Shown here piece by piece: positions 25,268 through 34,887 of a DNA stretch of 64,000 nt (the stretch's first letter is position 1; the number at the start of each line of letters is the position of its first letter). The position numbers and the translations under genes were made by a program. The notes below the pieces were generated by a model. That model was not told where the DNA came from. It saw only the letters and a program-made list of their open reading frames with translations, and ran no database searches. Source of the DNA: Actinomycetota bacterium (GTDB lineage Bacteria > Actinomycetota > Actinomycetes > Actinomycetales > Dermatophilaceae); NCBI GenBank assembly GCA_020161815.1, contig JAIUOP010000003.1, positions 92,536 to 156,535 on the forward strand, given 5' to 3'.

Positions 25268-25917
25268 CCATGCACCCGGTCCGGCGGGTCAGTGCGTGGA
25301 ACGTCGCCAACTACCTCACGGTCTTCCGGATCGTCCTCGTGCCCGTCTTCGGCTGGTTGCTCCTCCACGACGAGGGCCGCTCGGTGGGGCACCGGTGGGC
25401 GGCCTTCGCCGTGTTCACGCTGGCGATGGTCACCGACCGCATCGACGGCGACCTCGCGCGCAGCCGGGGGTTGGTGACGGACTTCGGCAAGGTCGTGGAC
25501 CCGATTGCCGACAAGCTGCTCGTCACCATGGCCCTGGTCGGCCTCTCCGCGATCGGACTGGTGCCCTGGTGGATCACGATCGTCATCCTCGTGCGCGAGT
25601 GGGGCGTCACCGCCGTCCGCTTCTGGGTCATCCGCCACGGGGTGATGGCCGCCGGGCGCGGCGGCAAGCTCAAGACGATGCTCCAGGCCCTCGCGCTCGG
25701 CTGGTTCGTCATGCCGATCGAGCTCCTTCCCTACGCCGCGGTCTGGACGTGGGTGGCCTGGATCCTGCTCGCGCTCGCCCTCGTCGTGACGGTCGTGACC
25801 GGCGTCGACTACCTCATCGATGCCCTCCGTCTGCGCCGGACCAGCGAGCGGGCGGCCCGCAAGCGGGCCGAGCGTGCCTCCCGGCGAGCCGGCGGGGCGG
25901 GCGGCGGCACCACGTGA
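25264..25917 (+). CDS. pgsA: CDP-diacylglycerol-glycerol-3-phosphate 3-phosphatidyltransferase
   Basis: 217 residues, multispan membrane protein of the CDP-alcohol phosphatidyltransferase family. The signature D-x2-DG-x2-AR-x8-G-x3-D-x3-D is present as DRIDGDLAR...G-K-V-V-D-P-I-A-D. It makes phosphatidylglycerol phosphate at the inner membrane. The C-terminus is a basic Arg/Ala tail. Start and stop overlap rimO and cinA. Other CDP-alcohol transferases are possible, but this gene order is diagnostic in Actinobacteria. Confidence 0.92.
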   Translation: MTMHPVRRVSAWNVANYLTVFRIVLVPVFGWLLLHDEGRSVGHRWAAFAVFTLAMVTDRIDGDLARSRGLVTDFGKVVDPIADKLLVTMALVGLSAIGLVPWWITIVILVREWGVTAVRFWVIRHGVMAAGRGGKLKTMLQALALGWFVMPIELLPYAAVWTWVAWILLALALVVTVVTGVDYLIDALRLRRTSERAARKRAERASRRAGGAGGGTT

Positions 25918-26399
25918 GCCCGCCTGACGCGCACTCCCTCGTCGCCTCCCTGCGCGACCGCGGGCTCACCATCGCGACCGCTGAGTCCCTCACCGGCGGT
26001 CTGGTGTGCGCCGCCCTCACCGACGTCCCGGGCGCCTCGGCCGTGGTGCGTGGCGGCGTGGTCGGCTACGCCACGGACGCCAAGGCCTCCGTCCTCGGTG
26101 TCGACCCCGACGTGCTCGGTCGCCGAGGAGCGGTCGACCCCGAGGTCGCGCGGCAGATGGCCGAGGGCGTATGCCGTGTGCTCGCCTCCGACGTCGGGGT
26201 GGCCACCACCGGGGTGGCCGGGCCCGATCCGCAGGACGGCCGGCCGGTCGGCACCGTCCACCTCGCGGTCTCGATGGGGGGAAGCACCCGCGTCTGCTCG
26301 TTGTTGCTCCACGGCGACCGCGCGGCCATTCGTCGGGCAACCGTCGTGGCCGCCCTCGACCTGGTGTCGCAGGTGTTGGATGACACTGCGGAGAGGTAA
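25914..26399 (+). CDS. cinA: CinA C-terminal domain amidohydrolase
   Basis: 161 residues, only the C-terminal domain of CinA (nicotinamide-nucleotide amidase, PncC-like). Motifs: TIATAESLTGGLVCAALTDVPGAS, GGVVGYATDAKASVLGV, GVATTGVAGPDPQDG-RPVGTVHLAV. It would hydrolyse NMN to nicotinate mononucleotide. The N-terminal MoCF-like domain found in full CinA is absent, which is usual in Actinobacteria. GTG start overlaps the pgsA stop. Confidence 0.93.
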   Translation: MSPPDAHSLVASLRDRGLTIATAESLTGGLVCAALTDVPGASAVVRGGVVGYATDAKASVLGVDPDVLGRRGAVDPEVARQMAEGVCRVLASDVGVATTGVAGPDPQDGRPVGTVHLAVSMGGSTRVCSLLLHGDRAAIRRATVVAALDLVSQVLDDTAER

Positions 26400-26485
26400 C
26401 GTGACCGGCAGCACCACAGTTCGTGCGGGTGCCGGTGCAGTGCGTCATCGAGATCGAGCCGTCGTCTGAGTCAAGGAGGAGATCC

Positions 26486-26794
26486 ATGGTCCTGCTTCGC
26501 CAGGAGCTCGGTGAGCTCCTCCGGGAGACCCGCCGCGACCAGGGGCGCACCCTGCGTGAGGTCTCCGCTGCCGCCAATGTCTCCCTGGGCTACCTCAGCG
26601 AGCTCGAGCGCGGCACCAAGGAGGCCTCCTCCGAGCTGCTCCAGTCGGTCTCCCTGGCGCTTGGCCTGCAGCTCTCGGAGTTGCTCGTCGACCTGACCGA
26701 GCGAGTCGCCCGGGCCGAGGCGATGACGCAGCCGGTGCCCCTCCCGGTGGCAGGTGTCACGCGCGTCGCCGCAGCTCGCCGCTCCGCCGCCTGA
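26486..26794 (+). CDS. clgR: ClgR-like helix-turn-helix regulator
   Basis: 102 residues with an XRE-type helix-turn-helix: [29 protein letters not shown], then [14 protein letters not shown]. The sequence and its place after pgsA-cinA match ClgR, the activator of clp protease genes in Actinobacteria. The C-terminus ends Ala-Ala (RRSAA), in keeping with ClgR proteins being ClpP substrates. ATG at 26486 with AAGGAGGA. An 86-nt upstream gap could hold its own promoter. Confidence 0.9.
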   Translation: MVLLRQELGELLRETRRDQGRTLREVSAAANVSLGYLSELERGTKEASSELLQSVSLALGLQLSELLVDLTERVARAEAMTQPVPLPVAGVTRVAAARRSAA

Positions 26795-26798
26795 CCCT

Positions 26799-26889
26799 CG
26801 CGGTTGTTACCTCCCGCCGCGGTTCTGTATCCCCCGCCGCGGTTCTGTATCCCCCGCCGCGGTTGTTACCCAATGCCGCGGTTGTTCTC
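26799..26889. repeat. Tandem 19-20 bp repeats between clgR and nei2
   Basis: Five successive units share CGCGGTT followed by GTTAC or CTGTATCC. GGTT cores begin at 26802, 26821, 26841, 26861 and 26880; the two middle units are identical over 20 bp. The array fills the gap between convergent genes. Function unknown; possibly a transcription end region or slippage product. Confidence 0.7.
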
Positions 26890-26900
26890 GGCGCAAGATC

Positions 26901-27767
26901 TCATCCGCGATACGACCGGCGTGACTTTCGCGTCGAACCCAGCGGTGCTTGTCGAGCGCCGGCATCCGTCGGAGCAAGACCGCCCTGGCAGGTCGGGCAC
27001 GAGAACAGCGTCCGCTCCCGGGGCGCACTCCCCGTCATCGCGACACGGATGGTGTCGCCGCATCGTCGGCATGGGCGTCCCGACCGGCCGTGGACATAGC
27101 TCTCCGCCCCCACCCTGAGCACGCCGGTGCTGGACTGGATCGCGTGGTCCTTGGCCCGGTCCATGAGCGCACGGATCCGCGTGACGAGGCGATCGATCCG
27201 CTCGCGACCGAGATCGCGTGCCGGCGTCCAGGGCAGGATGCGTTCCACGAAGAGTGACTCACTCGCCCAATAGGTGCCGACACCGGCGAGATTGCGCTGG
27301 TCGAGCAGGGCATCGCCGATGAGCCCGTCGTACGCCGCGAGGTTCGTCACGGCCTGCCCGTGGTCCCAGTCCTCACCCAGCACATCGGGACCGAGGTGGC
27401 CCACGAGGCGGTCCTCCTCAGGGGTCGGCACGAGGTCGAGCATCCCCAGGCGCAGTCCCGCAGCCGTCCAGGTGTCGGTGCCGACCAGGGCGCGCAGGTC
27501 CGCACGCTTGCGGACCCCGTCGGTGTCCGCGCCGGGGTGGACGATGCGCCACTGACCTTCCATCCGCAGGTGCGAGTGCAGGGTGAGCCCGGAGTCGAAG
27601 CGGTGGAGCAGGTGCTTGCCCCGAGCGCGGACCTCGAGCGTCGTCATCCCGACCAGGTCCACGGTCGCCAGCTCACCCCAGCGCAGGTCGGAGCGGGTGA
27701 CCGGGGCGCCGGCCAGGGCGCGGTGCAGCCGATCGGCGGTCCGCCACAGCGTGTCTCCCTCCGGCAT
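26901..27767 (-). CDS. nei2: Endonuclease VIII-like DNA glycosylase (Nei2)
   Basis: 288 residues. Begins MPEGDTLWRTADRLHRAL with catalytic Pro2 and Glu3 after Met removal. The helix-two-turn-helix DNALLDQRNLAGVGTYWASE and a C-terminal zinc finger C-x2-C-x16-C-x2-C (CRRCGD ... CPTCQ) follow. It removes oxidised bases and nicks abasic sites. The start ATG lies inside a GTATGCCG octamer, with GGAAGGA upstream. It follows lhr on the same strand, the pairing seen in mycobacteria. Confidence 0.93.
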   Translation of the reverse strand: MPEGDTLWRTADRLHRALAGAPVTRSDLRWGELATVDLVGMTTLEVRARGKHLLHRFDSGLTLHSHLRMEGQWRIVHPGADTDGVRKRADLRALVGTDTWTAAGLRLGMLDLVPTPEEDRLVGHLGPDVLGEDWDHGQAVTNLAAYDGLIGDALLDQRNLAGVGTYWASESLFVERILPWTPARDLGRERIDRLVTRIRALMDRAKDHAIQSSTGVLRVGAESYVHGRSGRPCRRCGDTIRVAMTGSAPRERTLFSCPTCQGGLAPTDAGARQAPLGSTRKSRRSYRG

Positions 27768-27915
27768 ACCGTTCCTTCCGCGCTCTGGCGCCTCGGCCCT
27801 CGTCGCGGGCTCCGGAGTGGTCGCCGCCATCATCGCGTATGCCGCGGGGCTGGGGCGGGTGGCTGGGTGAGGTGCCAGTGGCAGGCGAGGTGGGCGCGAC
27901 GCCCCCCGGTGATGC

Positions 27916-30900
27916 TCAGCGGCGCAGGCGCAGGCCGCGGGGGGTGAGGTGGAAGCCGGCGGCCGAGAGGGCGGCGCTGAGCGGGTGGTCCGAGCCGAGC
28001 ACGGATGCACCGTCGGCCTTCTCGACGGTGAGGCGTCCGAGGGCTCCACGCTGCACCGCATCCGCCACGGCACGGGCGGCGAGCTCGAGCGTCGGGGGGT
28101 CCTCGACCCAGGTCAGCACGGTGCGGCCGCCCCGCTCGACGTAAAGGACGAGCTCTCCGTCGACGATGACGACGACGGCCCCCGCCTTGCGGCCGGGGAG
28201 GTGGCCGCCCTCCGTGTCGCGCGGTGGCCACGTGAGCGCCGCACCGAACGGGTTGGCCGGATCGGTGGCCGCGAGCACGACGACCTCGGGGTCCTTGTCA
28301 CGGTCAGCCCCACTCTGCCGGAGGGCGTCGACGGCGCCGGTCGTGGCGAACTGGGCGGCGCCGAGCCCCTCGACGAAGTACCCGCGACGCACCCGACCGG
28401 CCTCCTCGGCGGCCGCCAGGATGCGATAGGCCGACGCGAACCCCCCGGGGACCTCCTCGGCCAGCGCGGCTCCCCGCGTGACGACGCCATAGCGGTCGAG
28501 GAGGAGCTCGGCGACCGCGTGCGAGCGCACAGTCGGGTTCATCTCGGCGACCGGGAGCAGGGACCACCGGCCCACCGTGTGCGGCGGACCTGAGCGGGAG
28601 GGCAGGGAGGGTCGCGTCGGAGCGCCGCCCAGCGATCCCAGCGCGAGCCGGCGACCGGCATACCTGGTCCGACGGGGACCGGTGGAGGTGCGCTTGTGCG
28701 CCGTCCGGCCCCCGGCGAGCAGCGTGCGGACGGGGGCGAAGGTGTCACCCGTGACCCGCCCGGACCACACCAGGTCCCAGAGGGCGCGGGCAAGCTCCTC
28801 GTCGTCGAGCCAGCCCAGTCGGTCCGAGAGGGACCGGAAGAACCACGAGCCCCCTCCGGCGAGCACATCGAGCACCCGGTCGCTCAGGGGTGAGTCCTCG
28901 GTGACCGACGGCGGAGCGGCTGGCTGCACCGGAAGCGTGAGGTGCGCGGTCTCGGCCAGGTGGAAGGACAGCCATCCGTCGTCGCCCGATGTCGCGCCGT
29001 GACCGGCCCAGAGGATGTCGCCCGCGGCGAGGGCCTCGTCGAGCAAGGCGGGGGAGTAGTCCCGGACGCGCGCAGGCAAGACCAGGGTCTCCCACGAGCT
29101 GGCCGGCAGTGGCACCCCACTGAGCTGCTCGATGGCGCGCAGCAGCCCGTCACCTCCCCGCATCCGCCCGCCGACCTGCTGCCACCGGGGCAGGAAGCGG
29201 GCATAGTCCCGCGGCGGCACCGGCTCCACCTCGGCCCGCAGCGCCGCGAGCGAGCGTCGCCGCAGCAGGCGCAGCACCTCGGCGCCGCACCATTCCTCAC
29301 CGGCGCCCTGGGGAAGGAACTCGCCCTCGACGACGCGGCCTCGGGCCACGAGCCCGGCGAGCGAGCTGCGGACCACGGCCGCCCCGAGGCCGAAACGGGC
29401 CGAGACGTCGGCGGTGGTGAACGGCCCTCGCGTGCGCGCGAAGCGCGCCACCAGGCTGCCGAGCGGATCCTGCTCGGGCTCGAGGAAGGCGCCCGGCACA
29501 CCGACCGGCAGGGCGACCCCCAGGGCATCGCGCAAGCGTGCGGCATCCTCGATGGCCGCCCACTGCTCCTCCCCGGCGATGCGGACGGCGATGACCCGTC
29601 GTGCGGACTCCAGGTCGGCGAGCCAGGAGGTGACCTGAGGGCCGGCGTCGTCCCTGACTCGAGCACGGATCTCGTCGACGCCAAGCGGCCCGAGCATCCG
29701 CAGCAGGTCGGCCACCTCGTCGGCGTCCCGGGCGCGCCGTTCGGGCACCAGGTGCTGCAACTCGGCATGGGTGCGCGCAATGGCGTCGGCGTCGAGCAGG
29801 TCGCGCAGGGCCAGGCCCTCGCTCGTGCCGAGGAGCTCGGCGAGGAGGGCCGGGTCGAGGGACAGGGCAGCAGCCCGGCGCTCGGCCAGCGGTGAGTCAC
29901 CTTCGTAGAGGAACTGCGCGACATAGCCGAAGAGGAGCGACTGCGCGAACGGCGAGGGGCGGTCGCTCTCGACGTCGACCAGCCGCACCCGCCGGGATCC
30001 GAGGTCGGCCATGAGCTGGACCAGGCCGGGCACGTCGAAGACGTCCTGCACGCACTCGCGCACGGCCTCGTGGACGATCGGGAACGTGGGGTACTGCGCC
30101 GCGACCTCCAACAGCTGCGCCGCTCGCTGACGTTGTTGCCACAGCGGCTGGCGGCGATCGGGGCGCCGGCGGGGCAGGAGCAGCGCGCGCGCCGCGCACT
30201 CGCGGAACCGTGCGGCAAACAGCGCCGATCCCCCGATCTCGCGCACGACGAGGTCGTGCACCTCGTCGGGGTCAAGGCGCACCAGCTCGAGGATCTCGGC
30301 CCCGACGCCGGTCTGCCCGTCCTCGAACTCCAGGTCGGGCAACCGGCAGATGATCCCGTCGTCACCGTGCAGTGCCTGCACGTCCACGCCGAAGCGCTCG
30401 CGCATGCGAGCGGCCACCGCGAGCGCCCACGGCGCATGGACCTGGGCCCCGAACGGCGAGTGGATCGCCACCCGCCAGTCGCCGAGCTCGTCGCGGAAGC
30501 GCTCGACGACGATCGTCTCGTCGTCGGGGACGTGACCGGTCGCGGCCTGCTGGTCGGCGAGGTAGGCGAGCAGGTTGTCGGCGGCCCAGTCGTCCAGACC
30601 GGCCTCCTTCACCCGCTCGGCCGCCGTATGCCGTGGCGCAGACGCGACGTCGCGGACGAAGGCGCCCACCGCTCGGCCCAACTCCGCGGGCCGGCCCAGA
30701 CTGTCGCCCTTCCAGAAGGGAAGCCGCCCGGGCAGCCCGGGCGCCGGCGTGACGAGCACGCGATCGTGGGTGATGTCCTCGATCCGCCACGTGCTGGTGC
30801 CGAGGGTGAACAGGTCACCGACGCGGGACTCGTAGACCATCTCCTCGTCGAGCTCGCCGACCCGCCGCCCGGGGCCGTCACCGGTGGCGAGGAAGACGGC

Positions 30901-32607
30901 ATACAGCCCCCGGTCGGGGATCGTGCCGCCCGACGTGACGGCGAGCCGCTGGGCCCCTCGGCGCCCGGAGATGGTGTCGGTGAGGCGATCCCAGACCAGG
31001 CGAGGGCGGAGCTCGGCGAACTCGTCGGAGGGGTACTTGCCCGAGAGCATGTCGAGGACGGAGTCGAGCAGCGGCCGAGTCAGCCCCCCGAAGGGTGCGG
31101 CTCGGCGGACGAGCTCGTGGACCTCATCGACCGGCCAGTCGTCCAGCGCGCACATCGCCACGACCTGCTGGGCGAGTACGTCGAGGGGATTGGCGGGGAT
31201 GTGGAGGGACTCGATCGCCCCGGCACGCATCCGCTCGGTGACGACGGCGGTCTGGACGAGGTCACCCCGGAACTTCGGGAAGAGGACGCCACGGCTGACC
31301 GCCCCCACCTGGTGCCCCGCTCGACCCACGCGCTGCAGGCCCGAGGCCACCGAGGGCGGTGACTCGACCTGGATGACCAGGTCGACCGCGCCCATGTCGA
31401 TGCCGAGCTCGAGGCTGCTCGTCGCGACGACGGCCGGCAGGCGCCCGGACTTCAGGCCCTCCTCGATCTCGAGGCGCTGCTCCCGGCTGACCGACCCGTG
31501 GTGGGCGCGGGCCAGCACCGGCGGGGCACCGGCCGAGGCCCCCGACTGGGCCATGATCGCGGCCGGCGGCCCCGATGTCGTGGCCGGTCGGCGAGATGGT
31601 GCCTCCGATGTCGCCCACGGGTCGGCGGCGGCCGCATCGGCGCCATCGGCCCCTTCAGCACCGTCGGACTGCCGCTCGGCCCAGATCTCGTTGAGGCGGG
31701 TCGTCAGGCGCTCGGCCAGGCGCCGCGAGTTGGCGAAGATGATCGTGGACCGATGGGCAGCGACGAGGTCGACGATCCGCTCCTCGACGTGCGGCCAGAT
31801 GCTGGCCCGGGACTCCGCCCCCGCGGCCGGGCCGGACAGGTCGCCGGTCGGTTGCCCGAGCTCGGTCATGTCGGGCACGGGGACGACGACCTCGAGGTCC
31901 CACTCCTTGGTCGAGGGCGGCTGCACGGTCGTCACGGGCCGCCCGCCGGCGAGGAAGCGGGCCACCTCCTCCACCGGTCGCACGGTGGCGGACAGGCCGA
32001 TCCGCTGCGCAGGTCGGGGGAGCAGGGCGTCCAGTCGCTCCAGGCTGAGCGCGAGGTGCGCCCCGCGCTTGGAGCCGGCCAGGGCATGGACCTCGTCGAT
32101 GATGACCGACTCGATCCCCACCAGGGACTCGCGGGTCGCCGAGGTCAGGAGCAGGAAGAGCGACTCCGGCGTGGTGATAAGGATGTCGCTGGGCGTGCGC
32201 GCGAACGCCCGTCGCTCGTCGGCCGGGGTGTCGCCGGTGCGGACGCTGACCGAGATCTCCGGCTCGGGCAGGCCCAGGCGGGTGGACGCATGCCGGATGC
32301 CGACCAGGGGAGAGCGGAGGTTGCGCTCGACGTCCGCGGCCAGGGCCTTCATCGGGGAGATGTAGAGGACCCGGCAGCGGGCCCTGCGGTCCTCGGGTCG
32401 CGGCGTGGACCCGATGCGGTCGATCGCCCAGAGGAACGCCGAGAGCGTCTTGCCCGAGCCCGTCGGTGCGACGACGAGCGTGTGGTCGCCCCCACTGATC
32501 GACTCCCACGCCCCGCGCTGGGCGGCCGTGGGCGCGGAGAAGCTGCCCGTGAACCAGGCGCGGGTCGCGGGGGAGAAGCGGTCGAGGACGTCGACGTCGG
32601 GGGCCAT
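27916..32607 (-). CDS. lhr: Large ATP-dependent DNA helicase Lhr
   Basis: 1563 residues, close to mycobacterial Lhr. N-terminal superfamily 2 motor: Walker A APTGSGKTLSAFLWAI, ITTPESLF, DEVH in IIDEVHALAGSKRG, SAT in GLSATVRP, and LELGIDMGAVDLVIQ with Q-R-x-G-R-A-G-H. The long C-terminal half holds winged-helix and Lhr-specific domains and ends LHLTPRGLRLRR-like. It unwinds DNA-RNA hybrids 3'-5' and takes part in repair. A low-complexity insertion (GAEGADGADAAAAD) sits near residue 310. Start could be the ATG chosen or a GTG three codons upstream. Confidence 0.95.
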   Translation of the reverse strand: MAPDVDVLDRFSPATRAWFTGSFSAPTAAQRGAWESISGGDHTLVVAPTGSGKTLSAFLWAIDRIGSTPRPEDRRARCRVLYISPMKALAADVERNLRSPLVGIRHASTRLGLPEPEISVSVRTGDTPADERRAFARTPSDILITTPESLFLLLTSATRESLVGIESVIIDEVHALAGSKRGAHLALSLERLDALLPRPAQRIGLSATVRPVEEVARFLAGGRPVTTVQPPSTKEWDLEVVVPVPDMTELGQPTGDLSGPAAGAESRASIWPHVEERIVDLVAAHRSTIIFANSRRLAERLTTRLNEIWAERQSDGAEGADGADAAAADPWATSEAPSRRPATTSGPPAAIMAQSGASAGAPPVLARAHHGSVSREQRLEIEEGLKSGRLPAVVATSSLELGIDMGAVDLVIQVESPPSVASGLQRVGRAGHQVGAVSRGVLFPKFRGDLVQTAVVTERMRAGAIESLHIPANPLDVLAQQVVAMCALDDWPVDEVHELVRRAAPFGGLTRPLLDSVLDMLSGKYPSDEFAELRPRLVWDRLTDTISGRRGAQRLAVTSGGTIPDRGLYAVFLATGDGPGRRVGELDEEMVYESRVGDLFTLGTSTWRIEDITHDRVLVTPAPGLPGRLPFWKGDSLGRPAELGRAVGAFVRDVASAPRHTAAERVKEAGLDDWAADNLLAYLADQQAATGHVPDDETIVVERFRDELGDWRVAIHSPFGAQVHAPWALAVAARMRERFGVDVQALHGDDGIICRLPDLEFEDGQTGVGAEILELVRLDPDEVHDLVVREIGGSALFAARFRECAARALLLPRRRPDRRQPLWQQRQRAAQLLEVAAQYPTFPIVHEAVRECVQDVFDVPGLVQLMADLGSRRVRLVDVESDRPSPFAQSLLFGYVAQFLYEGDSPLAERRAAALSLDPALLAELLGTSEGLALRDLLDADAIARTHAELQHLVPERRARDADEVADLLRMLGPLGVDEIRARVRDDAGPQVTSWLADLESARRVIAVRIAGEEQWAAIEDAARLRDALGVALPVGVPGAFLEPEQDPLGSLVARFARTRGPFTTADVSARFGLGAAVVRSSLAGLVARGRVVEGEFLPQGAGEEWCGAEVLRLLRRRSLAALRAEVEPVPPRDYARFLPRWQQVGGRMRGGDGLLRAIEQLSGVPLPASSWETLVLPARVRDYSPALLDEALAAGDILWAGHGATSGDDGWLSFHLAETAHLTLPVQPAAPPSVTEDSPLSDRVLDVLAGGGSWFFRSLSDRLGWLDDEELARALWDLVWSGRVTGDTFAPVRTLLAGGRTAHKRTSTGPRRTRYAGRRLALGSLGGAPTRPSLPSRSGPPHTVGRWSLLPVAEMNPTVRSHAVAELLLDRYGVVTRGAALAEEVPGGFASAYRILAAAEEAGRVRRGYFVEGLGAAQFATTGAVDALRQSGADRDKDPEVVVLAATDPANPFGAALTWPPRDTEGGHLPGRKAGAVVVIVDGELVLYVERGGRTVLTWVEDPPTLELAARAVADAVQRGALGRLTVEKADGASVLGSDHPLSAALSAAGFHLTPRGLRLRR

Positions 32608-32670
32608 GACGTGCACAGCCTCTCACCCGCCACCGACAGCGCGCCGGGAAGCACAGGTGAGCGCACGGCA

Positions 32671-32676
32671 TACACT
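32671..32676 (+). promoter_or_regulatory. -10 element TACACT, leaderless start
   Basis: TACACT ends 6 nt before the DUF3046 GTG. The first three bases are shared with a CGGCATAC octamer. Confidence 0.55.
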
Positions 32677-32682
32677 CCCGGC

Positions 32683-32901
32683 GTGCGGGAGAGCAGGTTC
32701 CGGGAGTTGATGGACGACGAGTTCGGCGCGGGCTACGCCGCCTCGGTCCTGCGTGCCCACTCGATCGGCGCCCTGGGCATGACCGCCGAGGCCGCGATGG
32801 CCGCGGGCGTGCCCTTCCGCCGGATCTGGGAGAGCCTCTGCGACGACTTCGACGTCCCCGAGTCGCGCCGGTTCGGCCTGGAGCACCCGCCGCGCGCATG
32901 A
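32683..32901 (+). CDS. DUF3046 family protein
   Basis: 72 residues: VRESRFRELMDDEFGAGYA, HSIGALGMTAEAAMAAGV, FRRIWESLCDDFDVPESRR. This short actinobacterial family is usually near recA/recX; here recA is 6.5 kb further right. Function unknown. GTG start with a -10 hexamer 6 nt upstream. Confidence 0.88.
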   Translation: MRESRFRELMDDEFGAGYAASVLRAHSIGALGMTAEAAMAAGVPFRRIWESLCDDFDVPESRRFGLEHPPRA

Positions 32902-32902
32902 C

Positions 32903-33997
32903 TCACCGCGGCAGCCGCACCTCGAAGGTCGAGCCGCTGCCCGGCCCCGCCGACGTGGCGGTCAGCTCCCCGCCATGGGCACGGACGATGCTGCGCGCGA
33001 TGGTCAGCCCGATCCCGCTGCCGCCGGCCGTGCGGCGCGTCCCCTGCACGCGGTAGAACCGCTCGAAGATGCGCTCGGTGTCCTCGTCCGTCAGGCCGAT
33101 GCCCGTGTCGGTGACCGAGACCAGGGCCTGTGAGCCGACGACCCCGGTCGTCACCGTGACCCGCCCGCCGGGGGGTGTGGCCGCGATCGCGTTGCCGACG
33201 AGGTTGGTCACCACCTGGGCGAGCCGGTCGGCATCGCCACTGATCCGTATGCCGTCCGCTCGCCGCTCGCAGGCCAGCTCCAGTCCTGCGTCCTCGGCCT
33301 GGGCGCGCAGCCGCTCCGCGGCCGCGCAAGCGACCTCGGACAGGTCGATCGGGCTCGGCTGCAGGACGAGGCGACTCTCGTCCGTCCGGGAGAGGGCGGA
33401 CAGGTCCTCGGCCAGTCGGCGCAACCGTCGCGTCTCGTCGGTGAGGGCGGTCAACGTCTCGGCGTCCGCGGGAAGCACCCCGTCGATCATCGCCTCGACG
33501 GTGCCGTCGAGGACCGTCAACGGAGTGCGCATCTCGTGGGCGACGTCCCCGAGCAGCTGGGTGCGGCGGGCCTCGGTCGCGGACAGCGTGGCGCCGAGGT
33601 GGTTGATGTCCTCGGCGAGGTCGGCGAGCTCGCGTTCGCGCGGCACCGGCACGTCCGCGGCATACCGCCCCTGGGCCATCGCGTGCGTGGCGGCACGCAC
33701 CCGCCCGAGCGGACGGATCAGCTGCACCGCGGACCAGACGCCGAAGGTGGCGGCGAGCAGCACGCCGACGAGCCCGCCGATGAGGAGGGAGGTGTCCACG
33801 GCGGTCACCAGCTGGCTGCGAAGTGCGCCCCGGGTGCCGGAGGGTCCCAGTCCCTGTCCCTGACCCATGCCCAGCCCATGGAGGGACTCGTCGAAGAGGC
33901 GCGGGGCGAGCTGGCGGACGACGAGGAAGGTGGTGAGTGCGCCGAGGAGGGCTACCACGAGGTGGGAGAGGACCAAGCGGGTCACCAGCCGGTTCAT
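32903..33997 (-). CDS. Two-component sensor histidine kinase
   Basis: 364 residues. Two membrane spans (8-28 and 70-92) enclose a short extracellular loop rich in Gly and Gln (GLGMGQGQGL, 41-50). HAMP domain 93-145, dimerisation/phosphorylation helix with His154 in DVAHEMRTPLTVL, then ATPase motifs N (NLVGNAI), G1 (DTGIGL), and G2 (GGSGIGLTI). ATG overlaps the response-regulator stop by ATGA. The short loop is too small for a typical ligand domain, so the signal may be sensed within the membrane or by a partner. The neighbouring DUF2202 protein carries a similar Gly-Met-Gly-Gln-Gly-Gln tract. Confidence 0.94.
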   Translation of the reverse strand: MNRLVTRLVLSHLVVALLGALTTFLVVRQLAPRLFDESLHGLGMGQGQGLGPSGTRGALRSQLVTAVDTSLLIGGLVGVLLAATFGVWSAVQLIRPLGRVRAATHAMAQGRYAADVPVPRERELADLAEDINHLGATLSATEARRTQLLGDVAHEMRTPLTVLDGTVEAMIDGVLPADAETLTALTDETRRLRRLAEDLSALSRTDESRLVLQPSPIDLSEVACAAAERLRAQAEDAGLELACERRADGIRISGDADRLAQVVTNLVGNAIAATPPGGRVTVTTGVVGSQALVSVTDTGIGLTDEDTERIFERFYRVQGTRRTAGGSGIGLTIARSIVRAHGGELTATSAGPGSGSTFEVRLPR

Positions 33998-34725
33998 GCT
34001 GGGGGCTCCGGGATGAACCGGTAGCCGACGCCGCGGACCGTGGCGATCACGTGCGGGTCGTTGGGGTCGTCGCCGAGGGCCTTGCGCAGGCTGCGGATGT
34101 GCACGTCCACCACGCGCTCGTCGCCGAAGAAGTCGTAGCCCCAGACCTTCTCGAGCAGCTGCGGGCGCGACCAGACTCGGCCGGGCGCGCTCGCCATCGC
34201 GGCCAGCAGGTCGAACTCCAGCGCAGACAGGTGGATCGGCTGGGCATGGTGTTCGACGTGCCTACGCATGCGGTCGATGGTCAGGTCCTGGAACTCCAGC
34301 ACCTCGGTCGGCGCTGTCGCTGCAGGTGCTCCCACGGCGGAGGCGTTCTGGTGCATCGTCGCCCGTCGCACCGCGGCCTTGACCCGCGCGACGACCTCAC
34401 GAGGGCTGAACGGCTTGGTCACATAGTCGTCGGCGCCGACCCCCAGCCCGATGATCTTGTCGGTCTCCTCGGCGCGAGCGGTCACCAGGATGACATGGAC
34501 CGCCGACTCCTGGCGGATGCGTCGGAGCACGTCGAGACCGTCGAGGTCGGGCAGCCCGACGTCGAGGAGGATCACGTCGGGCCGGGTGTCGCCGGAGAAG
34601 GCACGGCGCAGTGCATCGGCTCCGGTGGCGGCCTCGAGCACGTCGATGGCCTCGCGGCGCAGATAGGCGCCCAGCACCTCGCGGATCTTCGGCTCGTCGT
34701 CGACGACGAGGACGGTCGGGCTCAC
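33994..34725 (-). CDS. OmpR-family response regulator
   Basis: 243 residues: receiver domain with acidic pair D9-D10, phospho-acceptor D55 in ILLDVGLPD, and the KPF lysine; winged-helix DNA-binding domain with RPQLLEKVWGYDF and VDVHIRSLRKALGDD...VIATVRGVGYRF. GTG start with TACGCT 6 nt upstream. First gene of the regulator-kinase pair, divergent from the DUF2202 gene, its most likely target. Confidence 0.96.
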   Translation of the reverse strand: MSPTVLVVDDEPKIREVLGAYLRREAIDVLEAATGADALRRAFSGDTRPDVILLDVGLPDLDGLDVLRRIRQESAVHVILVTARAEETDKIIGLGVGADDYVTKPFSPREVVARVKAAVRRATMHQNASAVGAPAATAPTEVLEFQDLTIDRMRRHVEHHAQPIHLSALEFDLLAAMASAPGRVWSRPQLLEKVWGYDFFGDERVVDVHIRSLRKALGDDPNDPHVIATVRGVGYRFIPEPPA

Positions 34726-34731
34726 CTGCCC

Positions 34732-34737
34732 AGCGTA
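34732..34737 (-). promoter_or_regulatory. -10 element TACGCT, response regulator
   Basis: On the minus strand TACGCT ends 6 nt before the GTG start. Confidence 0.5.
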
Positions 34738-34887
34738 GGCAGGGCCGGGCAGCGCGGCCGACGCCTGCGGACCGGCTTCTCGGAAGCTTCATATTTCGAC
34801 GCGGGTCGGCTTCACACACGAGGCGTTGAGTGGGGTGCAAGGACAAGCCACGACCCGGGGCCAACCCGGACGGGAAGGAGCACCACC

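Noticed and set aside
33937..34887. N-terminal extension of the DUF2202 gene across the two-component system
   Set aside because: Antisense to the response regulator; a Shine-Dalgarno and signal peptide place the start at 34888.
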